Notes: generated by a model from the letters alone, not told the origin. Numbered from the stretch's first letter, positions 9,757-18,521 are shown. The stretch: DNA of 64,000 bases from Legionella nagasakiensis (GCF_900639915.1 NZ_CAAAID010000003.1:230059-294058); one strand, 5' to 3'. A program made the numbers and translations.

Positions 9757-11448
9757 TTACATGCCGTCTGTCCTGCTTAACACACCAGAATAAGTCACTG
9801 GAGCAGCATGCGATTTACAGCTCTGGATGAATAATACCGTTCCTTCATCCGCACACTCGATAGGACTTTTACGACTGTTGTCCGGGATATCCACAGAAGC
9901 ACCTGCTTCTACCAAAATTTGAATCAACAGTCTATTGCCATTGGCTATTACATGATGTAAAGGGGTTTTACCCTCTTTATCTTGAACATCCAAAAGAACT
10001 CCAGCTGCTACTAAAGCCCGTACACAATCAGCACTCTGTGCAATAACCGCCCAATGAAGCGCCGTTCGCAGATGGGTTGCATCCGACAAATTTAAGCCGT
10101 CCGTTGCAGCCATGGCCTTGATTAATACTTTAAGCTCAAATAACCGTCCCCATGCAGCAGCACGCCTTAGAGCTTGATCATACACAGGAGTTCCAATCTC
10201 TCCTGGTTTGCGCAACGAAACACAAACTGAGGCCAACTGCTCATGCTCATGTGTACTTCTTGCGCCACCAATAAAACTTAATAATCTTGGTGCTAATTTT
10301 CCACGTGCCTGAGCTACAATCCTCTCATTCGTGTCTACTAATTTATCGCTGACAGAAGAGATCGCTAACAAATCGTGCGTCCGTTCCATCTCCGAGAAGC
10401 TTAATGGTTTTTTGGCAAAAAGCAACTGGGACAGCTCCATGATTAATTGCGGCATAACACCTATTAAAGCATCGTCACTGGCAACAATGGATTTAACCGC
10501 CAGTAAATAAGAAGCAACAAAGTTGGTATTATTGGATAAATCCTGATAATACGTTAACTTTCTGTCTTGCATTGCCTCTAATGTGCCCATAACGCCGGTC
10601 GATAATACTAAAGGAGTTGCGGCATTAGCAACCATATGGCGCATCAACCCATTATCCAGGGATTGATGATAAACAATAGGTGGTAACGCGCGTTTTGGCG
10701 TACTTAAGGTTGTATCCGTGCTATAAGCATAGGCTATTTGCCGGCTTTTATCAGCAAAATTACCGACCAACACATAACTACTAACCGGGTCCGTTAACCG
10801 CATATATTGCGCTATTAATTGACAATCTCTTACATCATCTATTGCAGCAAGATACATAAAACCATAACTCATCGTAGGCATTAAAGCCATTTGCGACGAG
10901 GTCAACGCAGGTAAATCACTGGTTTTTGCAATCGCTGGCAAGCCTAAACGGCCATCCCCTATGCCGCTGCTGCCCACAAACACATCCGCTGCATTAAAAT
11001 TACCGTACACCCCAGGCTGATCCATATTAACTTGAAAGCGATACATGGTTTGAGTAAATAAATCAGACATAGTACCTTGATTGGCAGCACCCACAAATAA
11101 AGTCTTACTTTCCGGAGAAAGCACGCGCTTGACAATATCCGCTGGTGCGTATTTACAACGATTGGCCTCAATAAATGCAACCACAGTATTTTCAACCGCA
11201 TCAAATAACTCTAACGCACATAAGCCAACCTCTTCACCCTCGATCGTCACCCGCTTATCACCTGGCTCTCCATAAAGACTTTCAAATCGAGGGATACCAT
11301 CCAAGGTGCTGGTTAAAACCACATCAAGTGTTTCATTGCTGGATTTAATCTCACGGACGAGATCTCTTGCGATACTCCCCGCCAGTGAAAAATCGCCTTT
11401 GGCTGTTGGATTGACACAGTTTGCGTACACTAAAATGACTTTTGGCAT
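9757..11448 (-). CDS. ankyrin-repeat protein, candidate Dot/Icm effector
   Basis: 563-residue cytosolic-looking protein with no signal peptide. Residues about 455-535 hold two to three ankyrin repeats (RTALHWAVIAQSADCVRALV, then GKTPLHHVIANGNRLLIQIL, then SPIECA). The first ~400 residues are a domain I do not recognise. It opens with a beta-alpha unit (KVILVYANCVNP), contains TLFVGAANQG and SSGIGDGRLGLPA, and may be Rossmann- or GT-B-like. The C-terminus is polar with a hydrophobic end. A tandem TTAAT box matching the PmrA element lies 46 bp upstream, and the start has no evident Shine-Dalgarno. In Legionella, ankyrin proteins with PmrA boxes are typically type IV effectors, so that role is inferred; target and activity are unknown. 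Confidence 0.75.
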   Translation of the reverse strand: MPKVILVYANCVNPTAKGDFSLAGSIARDLVREIKSSNETLDVVLTSTLDGIPRFESLYGEPGDKRVTIEGEEVGLCALELFDAVENTVVAFIEANRCKYAPADIVKRVLSPESKTLFVGAANQGTMSDLFTQTMYRFQVNMDQPGVYGNFNAADVFVGSSGIGDGRLGLPAIAKTSDLPALTSSQMALMPTMSYGFMYLAAIDDVRDCQLIAQYMRLTDPVSSYVLVGNFADKSRQIAYAYSTDTTLSTPKRALPPIVYHQSLDNGLMRHMVANAATPLVLSTGVMGTLEAMQDRKLTYYQDLSNNTNFVASYLLAVKSIVASDDALIGVMPQLIMELSQLLFAKKPLSFSEMERTHDLLAISSVSDKLVDTNERIVAQARGKLAPRLLSFIGGARSTHEHEQLASVCVSLRKPGEIGTPVYDQALRRAAAWGRLFELKVLIKAMAATDGLNLSDATHLRTALHWAVIAQSADCVRALVAAGVLLDVQDKEGKTPLHHVIANGNRLLIQILVEAGASVDIPDNSRKSPIECADEGTVLFIQSCKSHAAPVTYSGVLSRTDGM

Positions 11449-11494
11449 ATTAAAACAAAATTGATAGGTAACATGTCAATAAGTCTAAAATAAA

Positions 11495-11514
11495 AACATT
11501 AACAAATTATTAAT
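11495..11514 (-). promoter_or_regulatory. PmrA-like tandem box upstream of the ankyrin gene
   Basis: Minus strand reads ATTAATAAT-TT-GTTAATGTT. These are two 9-bp half-sites with an 11-bp period, each containing TTAAT plus a final T, as in the published Legionella PmrA consensus cTTAATatT-N2-cTTAATatT. The box ends 46 bp before the ATG. Spacing is nearly the same as at the two boxes near 61.2 and 63.8 kb. Confidence 0.65.
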
Positions 11515-11671
11515 AATCATTCATTTTTAAATAAAAAATACATCTTGAACAAATGATTACCTTTTAAAAAGCAAGATAAGATTCAATGCCATCAAGCATC
11601 CAAAAAATCAACTTGCATTTTATGGAAGATTTTTTACAATCAAATCACCGCGTCAACCTAAGGATTGTGGT

Positions 11672-12484
11672 TTGAAAAAACAGGCAGCATTACTCGATAA
11701 AATCAGCGGTTCTTTTTTTCTGGCCGGTTTTATTATCTCTAAACTAAAAAACATTCCGATTCTTCTACTTGCTTCCATCCTGAATCTAATATCGCTGATT
11801 GCTTATCTCATTGGCTATACTGCCTGGTTTTTGGCCACCTTGTTTTACCCGCATCATCCTAGAAAACGCGAAGCATGGTATGGTTTTTCAGAATTTAAAG
11901 ATCAATATCAGGCGGCTGCTGTGATCGGTACGGTTGCAACCATACTTTGCTTTCTATGCCCTTTATATCCTTCTCTCATATTGCCTGCTGTTTGGTTGTT
12001 TACTGTCAGTAATTTGGTATGGACCATCGGTGAATATCATAAATACAAAAAACCTCCTGTTAACGATGAACATTATTCAAGTTTGCGTCAGGAAACCTAT
12101 CTACGTTATGTCTTATTAACAACCGTCGTCAGTGCCATTACCGCACTGGCCGCTACTGTTGGATTTTTATTTCCACCCGCGTCGATGGCTATATTGCTTG
12201 CAAGCATCATTGGAAATGGCTTAACAGTCGTTGCTCTTTATTACTGGAAAAAAAGTACCTTCGATGAGTTTAAACCCGACGATGCCATTCACCACAGCTA
12301 CACAAGTTTAGCAGAAGGCTTATCAATGGATCCCACAAGACCACATCCTCGTCGTGATGCTTGTAGCAAAGAAGCAGAACCGATTTGTCATCAAGATGGA
12401 CTTTTTGTACGGAAGGTTGCAAGAATCCTATCTGATTATCCAAGCGAACCAACTTCCAATGAGACTATGAGAGCTTGTTTGTAA
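11672..12484 (+). CDS. multi-pass membrane protein, unknown, possible effector
   Basis: 270 residues starting at a TTG with AAGGAT upstream. Hydrophobic segments lie near residues 28-58, 82-98, 100-118, 146-168 and 170-191. The soluble C-terminal tail of about 75 residues contains KPDDAIHHSYTSLAEGL and ends EPTSNETMRACL. No enzymatic motif is visible and I do not recognise the family. It is divergent from the ankyrin gene, with 223 bp between the starts, and precedes cdd by 46 bp. The polar, Ser/Thr/Glu-containing C-terminus and the neighbour make an effector role possible but unproved. Confidence 0.6.
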   Translation: MKKQAALLDKISGSFFLAGFIISKLKNIPILLLASILNLISLIAYLIGYTAWFLATLFYPHHPRKREAWYGFSEFKDQYQAAAVIGTVATILCFLCPLYPSLILPAVWLFTVSNLVWTIGEYHKYKKPPVNDEHYSSLRQETYLRYVLLTTVVSAITALAATVGFLFPPASMAILLASIIGNGLTVVALYYWKKSTFDEFKPDDAIHHSYTSLAEGLSMDPTRPHPRRDACSKEAEPICHQDGLFVRKVARILSDYPSEPTSNETMRACL

Positions 12485-12530
12485 AGCATATTCTGGGTAT
12501 AGTTCTCGCCCATGTTTTCAGGAATAAGTC

Positions 12531-12944
12531 ATGAGCCAATCAATCCAACAAATGATTAATCGTGCAAGCCAGGCACTTAACTATTCTTATGCCCCCTATT
12601 CAGGCTATTCAGTAAGCAGCTGTCTTTGCAGTGAAGAAGATCATGCTTTATTCACTGGAGTCAATGTGGAAAACAGCTCCTATGGATTAACCATATGCGC
12701 AGAAACATCGGCAATCGTCCAAATGGTTGCGGCAGGCAAACGACAAATAAAAAGCATGGTTATTTTATCTGCAGATAATGCGCTTTGTTCACCATGCGGC
12801 GCTTGCCGCCAAAGAATATATGAATTCTCGACACCGGAAACCCGAATCCATTTATGTAACCAAGAATCGGCTTTAAAAACGCTAACCATTGCTGAACTGT
12901 TGCCATTGGCATTCAGTTTACAATCGACTTGTGAGAAAAAGTAA
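12531..12944 (+). CDS. cdd: cytidine deaminase
   Basis: Zinc enzyme that deaminates cytidine and deoxycytidine to uridine and deoxyuridine. The 137-residue size fits the small homotetrameric type. Zinc ligands are C56, C89 and C92, with the catalytic E58, seen in CAETSAI and CSPCGACRQ. The substrate loop is NVENSSYGL. The stop is immediately followed by the ATG of the purine nucleoside phosphorylase gene, so cdd, that gene and deoC form a nucleoside salvage operon. Confidence 0.95.
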   Translation: MSQSIQQMINRASQALNYSYAPYSGYSVSSCLCSEEDHALFTGVNVENSSYGLTICAETSAIVQMVAAGKRQIKSMVILSADNALCSPCGACRQRIYEFSTPETRIHLCNQESALKTLTIAELLPLAFSLQSTCEKK

Positions 12945-13775
12945 ATGTCTAATAAAGAATTAACCAATGCACATGTTGCTGCTGACCACATTATCCAACG
13001 ATTGCCTTCCTTCAAACCAACCATTGGTATCGTGCTTGGTTCAGGATTAGGTGGTTTTGTTGAACAACTGGATGACCCCATTTACATTAATTATGAAGAA
13101 TTGCCCGGATTTCCAACATTGACTGTACATGGTCATGGCGGCAAACTGGTATTAGGTTATCTATCGGGTGTTGGTGTTGTTTGCTTACAAGGCCGCAGTC
13201 ATACTTATGAAGGCACCAGCTTTGAAGTCGTCAAAACCTATGTTCGTACCTTAAAATTACTAGGATGTGATTATTTCCTGGCAACCAACGCTTCTGGATC
13301 CTTACGGGAGGATGTCGGACCAGGCGAGTTGATGTTGATTACAGATCACATTAACATGCAACCAGGCAATCCACTGGTTGGACCGAATGATGATGAGTTT
13401 GGATCGCGCTTCTTCCCCTTGGATAATGCCTACGATCAAGAGATTCGCGAAAAATTATTAATTCATGCTCATAAGGAAAATATATCCTTGCATCAAGGCG
13501 TCTATCTTTCCGTTTTAGGACCTAACTATGAAACGGCCGCTGAAATCAGAGCGTTTCGTATTCTTGGTGCTGACGCAGTTGGCATGTCCACGGTACCGGA
13601 GGTTCTGGTTGCCAACCATTGTGGTATGAAAGTAGGGGTCATTGCGACGATAACCAATTATGCTACTGGCTTATCTAATACCAGTCATAGCCATGAAGCG
13701 GTGGTTCTTATGGCATCGCAAGCGACTGAGAAATTAAACCGACTGGTCAAACGATTCATAGCGGAACTGGCGTGA
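12945..13775 (+). CDS. purine nucleoside phosphorylase (trimeric type)
   Basis: Phosphorolysis of purine (deoxy)nucleosides to base and (deoxy)ribose 1-phosphate. The 276 residues fit the trimeric PNP/XapA class rather than hexameric DeoD. Landmarks are LGSGLGGFVEQL, the phosphate-loop GRSHTYEG, ATNASGSL, ITDHINMQPGNPLVGPND and GMSTVPEVLVANHCG. It begins one base after the cdd stop and ends in a 4-bp overlap with deoC. Guanosine/inosine versus xanthosine preference is not decidable here. Confidence 0.93.
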   Translation: MSNKELTNAHVAADHIIQRLPSFKPTIGIVLGSGLGGFVEQLDDPIYINYEELPGFPTLTVHGHGGKLVLGYLSGVGVVCLQGRSHTYEGTSFEVVKTYVRTLKLLGCDYFLATNASGSLREDVGPGELMLITDHINMQPGNPLVGPNDDEFGSRFFPLDNAYDQEIREKLLIHAHKENISLHQGVYLSVLGPNYETAAEIRAFRILGADAVGMSTVPEVLVANHCGMKVGVIATITNYATGLSNTSHSHEAVVLMASQATEKLNRLVKRFIAELA

Positions 13776-14539
13776 CGTTAACAGAACAACTGACACAAAC
13801 CTTACAAACGCTTAGGAAATCGTCGAGCAATACACCAAACTGGCGGGAAGTGATTCCATTGCTCGATTTAACACTCTTGAATAACAATGCCACAGCAACG
13901 GAGATCCGCACCCTAGCTAAAAAGGCCGAAACACATCAAACCGCTGCTGTCTGTGTTTTGCCACAACATCTTGCCTGGCTGCCGTCTTTTATGACAGTAA
14001 AACGTGCAACTGTGGCCAATTTCCCTTCAGGAAATCAACCGCAAGAGCACGTCATGGCAACCATAGAGGAAATCATTAAGAAACAACAAGCGGATGAAAT
14101 TGATTATGTTTTTTCCTATTCTTCCTACCTTCGCGGTCAGCGTGAATCTGCTTTTTTTTTCTGTGAAAGAAATTATCAGCTATGCAAGCGGCATGGCGTT
14201 CTATTTAAAGTTATTCTGGAAACTGGCGCATTTCCATCGATGGAAACGATTTATGAGGCAAGCATCAAGATCATCCAACGAGGTTGTGATTTTTTAAAAA
14301 CATCCACAGGAAAAATCCCAATCGGCGCCACCGTCCCAGCAGCCTTTGCCATGTTGCAAGCGATCAAAGACACAAAAGCAAACTGCGGGATTAAATTATC
14401 CGGTGGGATTAAAACTCTGGAACAAGCCCTTGAATACATCCATTTAGCACAACATGCACTAAATCAAAACGTTGATAGTCATTGGTTTCGTTTGGGAGCC
14501 AGCACTTTATTAGATCAATTACTGGAAAAAAATCAATAA
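13772..14539 (+). CDS. deoC: deoxyribose-phosphate aldolase
   Basis: Class I aldolase that splits 2-deoxyribose 5-phosphate into glyceraldehyde 3-phosphate and acetaldehyde, completing deoxynucleoside breakdown. The 255 residues compare with 259 in E. coli. The Schiff-base lysine is K176 in FLKTSTG, the second lysine is K208 in IKLSGGI, and the acid is D111 in EIDYVF. The GTG start overlaps the preceding stop by 4 bp. A palindromic repeat follows 19 bp downstream and may end the transcript. Confidence 0.94.
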   Translation: MTLTEQLTQTLQTLRKSSSNTPNWREVIPLLDLTLLNNNATATEIRTLAKKAETHQTAAVCVLPQHLAWLPSFMTVKRATVANFPSGNQPQEHVMATIEEIIKKQQADEIDYVFSYSSYLRGQRESAFFFCERNYQLCKRHGVLFKVILETGAFPSMETIYEASIKIIQRGCDFLKTSTGKIPIGATVPAAFAMLQAIKDTKANCGIKLSGGIKTLEQALEYIHLAQHALNQNVDSHWFRLGASTLLDQLLEKNQ

Positions 14540-14557
14540 ATTTATAAGAAAAAATAA

Positions 14558-14585
14558 CCTGGTTACCGCTTACGCGTTAACCAGG
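14558..14585. repeat. palindromic repeat, GGTTACCG family, copy 1
   Basis: CCTGGTTA and TAACCAGG form an 8-bp stem around a CGC/GCG inner pairing. A related palindrome lies at 32833-32853. Both occur just after rightward genes (deoC, gltA), so they may double as terminators. Confidence 0.6.
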
Positions 14586-14610
14586 CTACAAAGTTGCGTG
14601 ATTATGATGG

Positions 14611-14640
14611 TAGCCTGGATAGTGCGAAGCGATATCCGGG
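14611..14640. repeat. interspersed palindromic repeat, TAGCCTGGATA family, copy 1
   Basis: TAGCCTGGATAGTGCGAAGC followed by GATATCCGGG. CCTGGATA pairs with TATCCGGG. The same 30-bp unit, with two or three changes, is at 38051-38080. It is intergenic at both sites. Confidence 0.65.
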
Positions 14641-14657
14641 AAAAGGCTCTCCTTTAG

Positions 14658-15089
14658 TTAAAAAATTGTCCAAACAATGCTGCCTGGTCGTGAATACCAG
14701 TAACTGCCGTTTGCTGGAATGTATTTTGCGTGAATATTATTGGAAGTAATAACATCGCCGGAAATATTACCGGCCTCTAAAAAACAATAGTTTTGTTGGG
14801 ACGTGAGGGTTACTGTTTTATTACCACATTGAAGATCAAGCCGAATTTTTGGCCCAGAAAAATACCCCTGCTGCATCTGAACGCTTGGTGTTATTTCACC
14901 ATTCCCCACATATTGCGGCACACTGCCACTAACAATATTCCCGCTATGAACGGTGGCAGCCAAAAGTGCGCATGGATATCCTGTATAATTTTCCAAAGAA
15001 ATATTGAAATAACCGCAACCGCTGCCTCCAGCAGCAAAAAGCAGCTTGGAGAAGCACCCCATCACCAAAATCACGATTGCTTTTTTCAT
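14658..15089 (-). CDS. small exported protein, unknown
   Basis: 143 residues with a typical signal peptide (MKKAIVILVMGCFSKLLFAA, cleavage near residue 20). The mature part of about 120 residues is rich in Gly, Asn, Ser and Tyr and has four Cys after cleavage that could make disulfides (CGYFN, YPCALL, LQCGNK, NYCFLE). It contains no motif I recognise. It stands alone on the minus strand between deoC and the nitronate monooxygenase gene. A periplasmic or secreted role is likely; anything further would be a guess. Confidence 0.65.
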   Translation of the reverse strand: MKKAIVILVMGCFSKLLFAAGGSGCGYFNISLENYTGYPCALLAATVHSGNIVSGSVPQYVGNGEITPSVQMQQGYFSGPKIRLDLQCGNKTVTLTSQQNYCFLEAGNISGDVITSNNIHAKYIPANGSYWYSRPGSIVWTIF

Positions 15090-15190
15090 TTATTTTCCTT
15101 AAATTAAACACAGTTTTTTGATTATATACTCATCATTTACGAAAACCCAGCATTGAGCATTTTTGTTTCATGCTAACAGGAAGCGTCTGC

Positions 15191-16096
15191 ATGCAACGAT
15201 TGAATTGCAATTATCCCATCTTATCTGCGCCAATGGCCTTTATTGCAACCGCACATTTGGCAAAAGCCGTATCCTCTGCCGGCGGATTTGGTATGATAGG
15301 AGCAGGCTATTGCGAAGCTAAATGGCTGCAAGAACAGTTTGAAGAAGCCCAAAATGCAAATATCGGCATTGGATTTATTACCTGGTATTTACAAAAACAC
15401 CCGGAACAACTTGAATCCATCCTGCCGTATCGTCCTAAAGCCATCATGTTTTCGTTTGGTGATTTCTCGCCTTTTGTTGATAAAGTAAAGCAAGCTGGTA
15501 TATTAATTATTGCTCAAGTGCAAACCGTGGCCGATGCAAAGGACGCGGAGAAAAAAGGAGCCGACTTTATTGTTGCCCAGGGAACGGAAGCTGGCGGACA
15601 TGGTGCATCCCGAGGCACCTTTTCCTTAATACCCGCTGTGGTTGATAATGTTTGTATACCAGTCATCGCCGCCGGAGGAATAGCAGACAGACGAGGTTTT
15701 CTTGCCGCCAGTGCTTTAGGAGCCCAGGGTGTACTTATGGGAACCCGTTTTTATGCATCAAAAGAATCAGGTGGTCATCAAGATGCCAAACAACATATTC
15801 TCATGGGAAAAGGCGATCAAACGTTTCGAAGCCATTTAACCGATCATTTACGTGGCGTTGCCTGGCCAAAGCAATTTACTGCAAGAATCATTCAAAATGA
15901 TTTTTTTGGCCGCTTATTGCATTTAAACAATCCCCAAAAAGACATCACCCCGGCTGATAAAAACGAATTTTTACAAGCACAGCAGCAAAATAATTTTGAT
16001 ATATACCCAGTTTTTGCAGGAGAATGCATTGATTTAATTGATGAAATACTGCCAGTAGATGCCATTATAAAAAATATAATGGGCATAACTGACTGA
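15191..16096 (+). CDS. nitronate monooxygenase (2-nitropropane dioxygenase family)
   Basis: FMN-dependent TIM-barrel oxidoreductase that oxidises alkyl nitronates and detoxifies propionate-3-nitronate. Visible family signatures are the N-terminal YPILSAPMA, SAGGFGMIGAG, the catalytic-loop EAGGHGAS (His), PVIAAGGIAD and GVLMGTRF. Of two possible starts, the ATG at 15191 is chosen because AGGAAG lies 7 nt upstream and the product begins at the family N-terminus. The upstream ATG at 15170 lacks such a site. Physiological substrate unknown. Confidence 0.88.
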   Translation: MQRLNCNYPILSAPMAFIATAHLAKAVSSAGGFGMIGAGYCEAKWLQEQFEEAQNANIGIGFITWYLQKHPEQLESILPYRPKAIMFSFGDFSPFVDKVKQAGILIIAQVQTVADAKDAEKKGADFIVAQGTEAGGHGASRGTFSLIPAVVDNVCIPVIAAGGIADRRGFLAASALGAQGVLMGTRFYASKESGGHQDAKQHILMGKGDQTFRSHLTDHLRGVAWPKQFTARIIQNDFFGRLLHLNNPQKDITPADKNEFLQAQQQNNFDIYPVFAGECIDLIDEILPVDAIIKNIMGITD

Positions 16097-16124
16097 ATTG
16101 CTTGCAAATATAATCACTCTGGAA

Positions 16125-17021
16125 CTAAGCTATTTTTTGCGCCAGTAGCAGCCCAAATAACCCTTGCATTGGTTTGCCTGATTCATCCAGTTTATGTAAG
16201 TGCCCCACTGTTTCTTTATATTCCAATATCGACCAACCACGGTTCTGATAAAACTCATACAATTCATTGCTGGCTGCCAGATAAGTAAACGAAGCAGGCC
16301 AGGCAAACGTCTTGGCCGCAATAGGAAAAATCAATAGATGCAATCCTTGTACACGTGTTGCCAATTGCAATTCCGTCAATAATGATGGAATCCGTTCAGG
16401 CTGCAAAAATTGCAAACTGACGGTTGAAATAACAAAATCAAATGCATTGACTGCAACATTTAATGAATGATGAAGATCATGCATTTTGGTTACGACGTTG
16501 GTCATCTTCTCCTGCTGCGCGATGTGATCAATTTGCTGCAACGAAGATTCATTAACATCAATGCCAGTGACGTGATGACCAGCCAATCCTAAAAATAACA
16601 GATTACGACCAGAGCCACACCCGACATCAAGAATATCAAGTTTATCTTGTTTCTGAACGTAGGTTTGATAAATGTATAGCAAGTCACTATGAACCGCAGC
16701 CAGCCGGTGCTTTTTGCTAAAAAAGCGATGTGGTTTGCAATAAAATTCAAGTGAGGCGGTGAATACTTCGCTGATGGGTTGAATTTTATGCCAGGATGCT
16801 GGAGGAATCAGCTGAGAAGAATTCATTTGATTCAGGCGTTGTCTGGATAATTCCTGACCTGAACCATCCAGGAAGATAAAATCAATCTCTCCAGACGTTA
16901 ATTGTAGAAATCCCCACGTTCCTTCTTTGGTGCTGTGTTTTTCCAGAAAAAAAATAAGATTGCCATCATGAGCAATATCCGTTTGATTATAGCAAATAAG
17001 ATCGTCAGGAAATTTAAACAT
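16125..17021 (-). CDS. SAM-dependent methyltransferase, TehB-like with N-terminal domain
   Basis: About 298 residues. Residues 1-90 resemble the cupin-like N-terminal domain of the long TehB form (LICYNQTDI, LTSGEIDFIF, PPASWHKI). The rest is a class I methyltransferase with motif I LDVGCGSGRNLLFLG and acidic motif VTGIDVNE. TehB proteins methylate tellurite and selenite-type substrates, but the natural substrate here is unknown. The ATG at 17021 is preferred: GGAG lies 11 nt before it and it follows the ubiA stop by 23 bp. The ATG at 17069 would overlap ubiA. Confidence 0.82.
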   Translation of the reverse strand: MFKFPDDLICYNQTDIAHDGNLIFFLEKHSTKEGTWGFLQLTSGEIDFIFLDGSGQELSRQRLNQMNSSQLIPPASWHKIQPISEVFTASLEFYCKPHRFFSKKHRLAAVHSDLLYIYQTYVQKQDKLDILDVGCGSGRNLLFLGLAGHHVTGIDVNESSLQQIDHIAQQEKMTNVVTKMHDLHHSLNVAVNAFDFVISTVSLQFLQPERIPSLLTELQLATRVQGLHLLIFPIAAKTFAWPASFTYLAASNELYEFYQNRGWSILEYKETVGHLHKLDESGKPMQGLFGLLLAQKIA

Positions 17022-17044
17022 CCTGTTTTTTCTCCATAAAGTCT

Positions 17045-17884
17045 TTAAGCGACGATGATAGCAACCCACATCGTCGCACCATACCAGATATTGGTAGAAA
17101 AAGCCTTAAAACACGCCTCAATGTCGCGGCTGCTAACCAATTTTTGTTGATGCATTAATATCAGTGCCGCTATCCCCCAAACACCATAGAATAATAAAGA
17201 GAAATGATGAACAAACGCCAGTCCCAACCATAATACATGCAAACATGCTTGGAGTAACAGAATGATCAAACAATCATATTGAGCAAAAAGCACGGCCGTG
17301 GATTTAACGCCAATTCGTAAATCGTCTTCACGATCAACCATGGCATACATCGTGTCATATGAAACAATCCATAAAAAATTAATAAGCAACAGTATCGCCA
17401 TTTCAGTATTGGGCATTTTCATAGAGGCGTTGTAAACCATAGGAATTCCTATAGAAAATGCAATACCTAACACCAGTTGAGGAACATAGATAAAACGTTT
17501 ACAAAAAGGATAAATTATTGTGATAGCTAACGCCAATAATGCGTAATAAAAACAAGTTCGAGGAAGTTGCATCACGATAACAAACGCCGCTAAAAGCGAT
17601 AAGATAAAAATGACTAACGCTTCCGATAAACTGACTTCGTTATTGGTTAAAGGCCGAAGCTGCGTACGCTTGACATGCCTATCGATATTACGATCGGCTA
17701 TGTCATTAACCACACAGCCAGCCGCCCGCATCAATATGGTTCCCAGCATAAAATAAATCAGCAAGACCAAGGGGGGGGTTCCTTGATTTGCAAGCCATAA
17801 TGCCCAGGCAATAGGAAACCACAGTAAAAAAATCCCTACCGGCTTATGAAAACGCATCAATCGTAAGTATGCACTTAATTTCAA
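17045..17884 (-). CDS. ubiA: 4-hydroxybenzoate polyprenyltransferase
   Basis: Inner-membrane prenyltransferase that attaches the polyprenyl tail to 4-hydroxybenzoate in ubiquinone synthesis. The 279 residues form about eight to nine membrane helices. Both Mg-diphosphate motifs are present: NDIADRNIDRHVKRT near residue 61 and DTMYAMVDREDDLRIG near 178. It overlaps ubiC by 4 bp, so chorismate lyase and prenyltransferase are made together. Confidence 0.96.
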   Translation of the reverse strand: MKLSAYLRLMRFHKPVGIFLLWFPIAWALWLANQGTPPLVLLIYFMLGTILMRAAGCVVNDIADRNIDRHVKRTQLRPLTNNEVSLSEALVIFILSLLAAFVIVMQLPRTCFYYALLALAITIIYPFCKRFIYVPQLVLGIAFSIGIPMVYNASMKMPNTEMAILLLINFLWIVSYDTMYAMVDREDDLRIGVKSTAVLFAQYDCLIILLLQACLHVLWLGLAFVHHFSLLFYGVWGIAALILMHQQKLVSSRDIEACFKAFSTNIWYGATMWVAIIVA

Positions 17885-18420
17885 TTGGCATACCTCATTA
17901 ATCCAGGCAATAGAATTTCAACCAGATAAAAAGAAAATTGCTTATGAATCATAAATACTGAGAAACGCGCCCAGAGAATCGTTGCATGGCCATGCATAAC
18001 ATCGGTTAACCAGTGGTATTCTATAACTTGCGGATTAATTGCATAGCTCATTAAAGAGATTCGCTCAATGATTTCATTATCAAATATCAATTGACCTAAA
18101 GATTCTTTTTTTAACCTTGCAAAAAAAGTGACATCGCTTTCATAAGTCTGCTTAGGGATAATGGTGCGTCCATACCAACAAGGCTCATGTTCTGCACACA
18201 TTAGAATTTCTCGATGCATGACAGGATCATTTTTCAAGGTCAATACATGCTCATCCCACCAATCAGGAGAATCCCATTGCTGCCTAAGCAGCGTCAAGTT
18301 TGCTTCACCAGCTTCTTGTTTAAGCTTATCTGTTAATGAACTTTGATAAACAATCCAAGGTAAAAGTTCGTTGGGCGGTCGACATTCTTCCTGAAGAAAA
18401 TTGTCTAGGTTAATCAACAT
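17881..18420 (-). CDS. ubiC: chorismate pyruvate-lyase
   Basis: Converts chorismate to 4-hydroxybenzoate and pyruvate, the entry step of ubiquinone synthesis. The 179 residues (E. coli 165) show the UbiC pattern: the arginine in HEPCWYGRTIIP, LGQLIFDN in the middle, and the C-terminal WARFSVFMIHKQFSFYLVEI that corresponds to the R-S-x-F-x-L-x-x-x-P-L-L-L-x-E motif. Overall identity to E. coli UbiC looks low, so the adjacent ubiA is important support. Confidence 0.85.
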   Translation of the reverse strand: MLINLDNFLQEECRPPNELLPWIVYQSSLTDKLKQEAGEANLTLLRQQWDSPDWWDEHVLTLKNDPVMHREILMCAEHEPCWYGRTIIPKQTYESDVTFFARLKKESLGQLIFDNEIIERISLMSYAINPQVIEYHWLTDVMHGHATILWARFSVFMIHKQFSFYLVEILLPGLMRYAN

Positions 18421-18521
18421 AGTAATGCATCAAGTATCCAAGACGTTTATATTAACGTCCCTCTATTGATTTTTCCACCACAAATTACTTTCTTAGCAAA
18501 ATCATATCTTAGGGGCATGCC

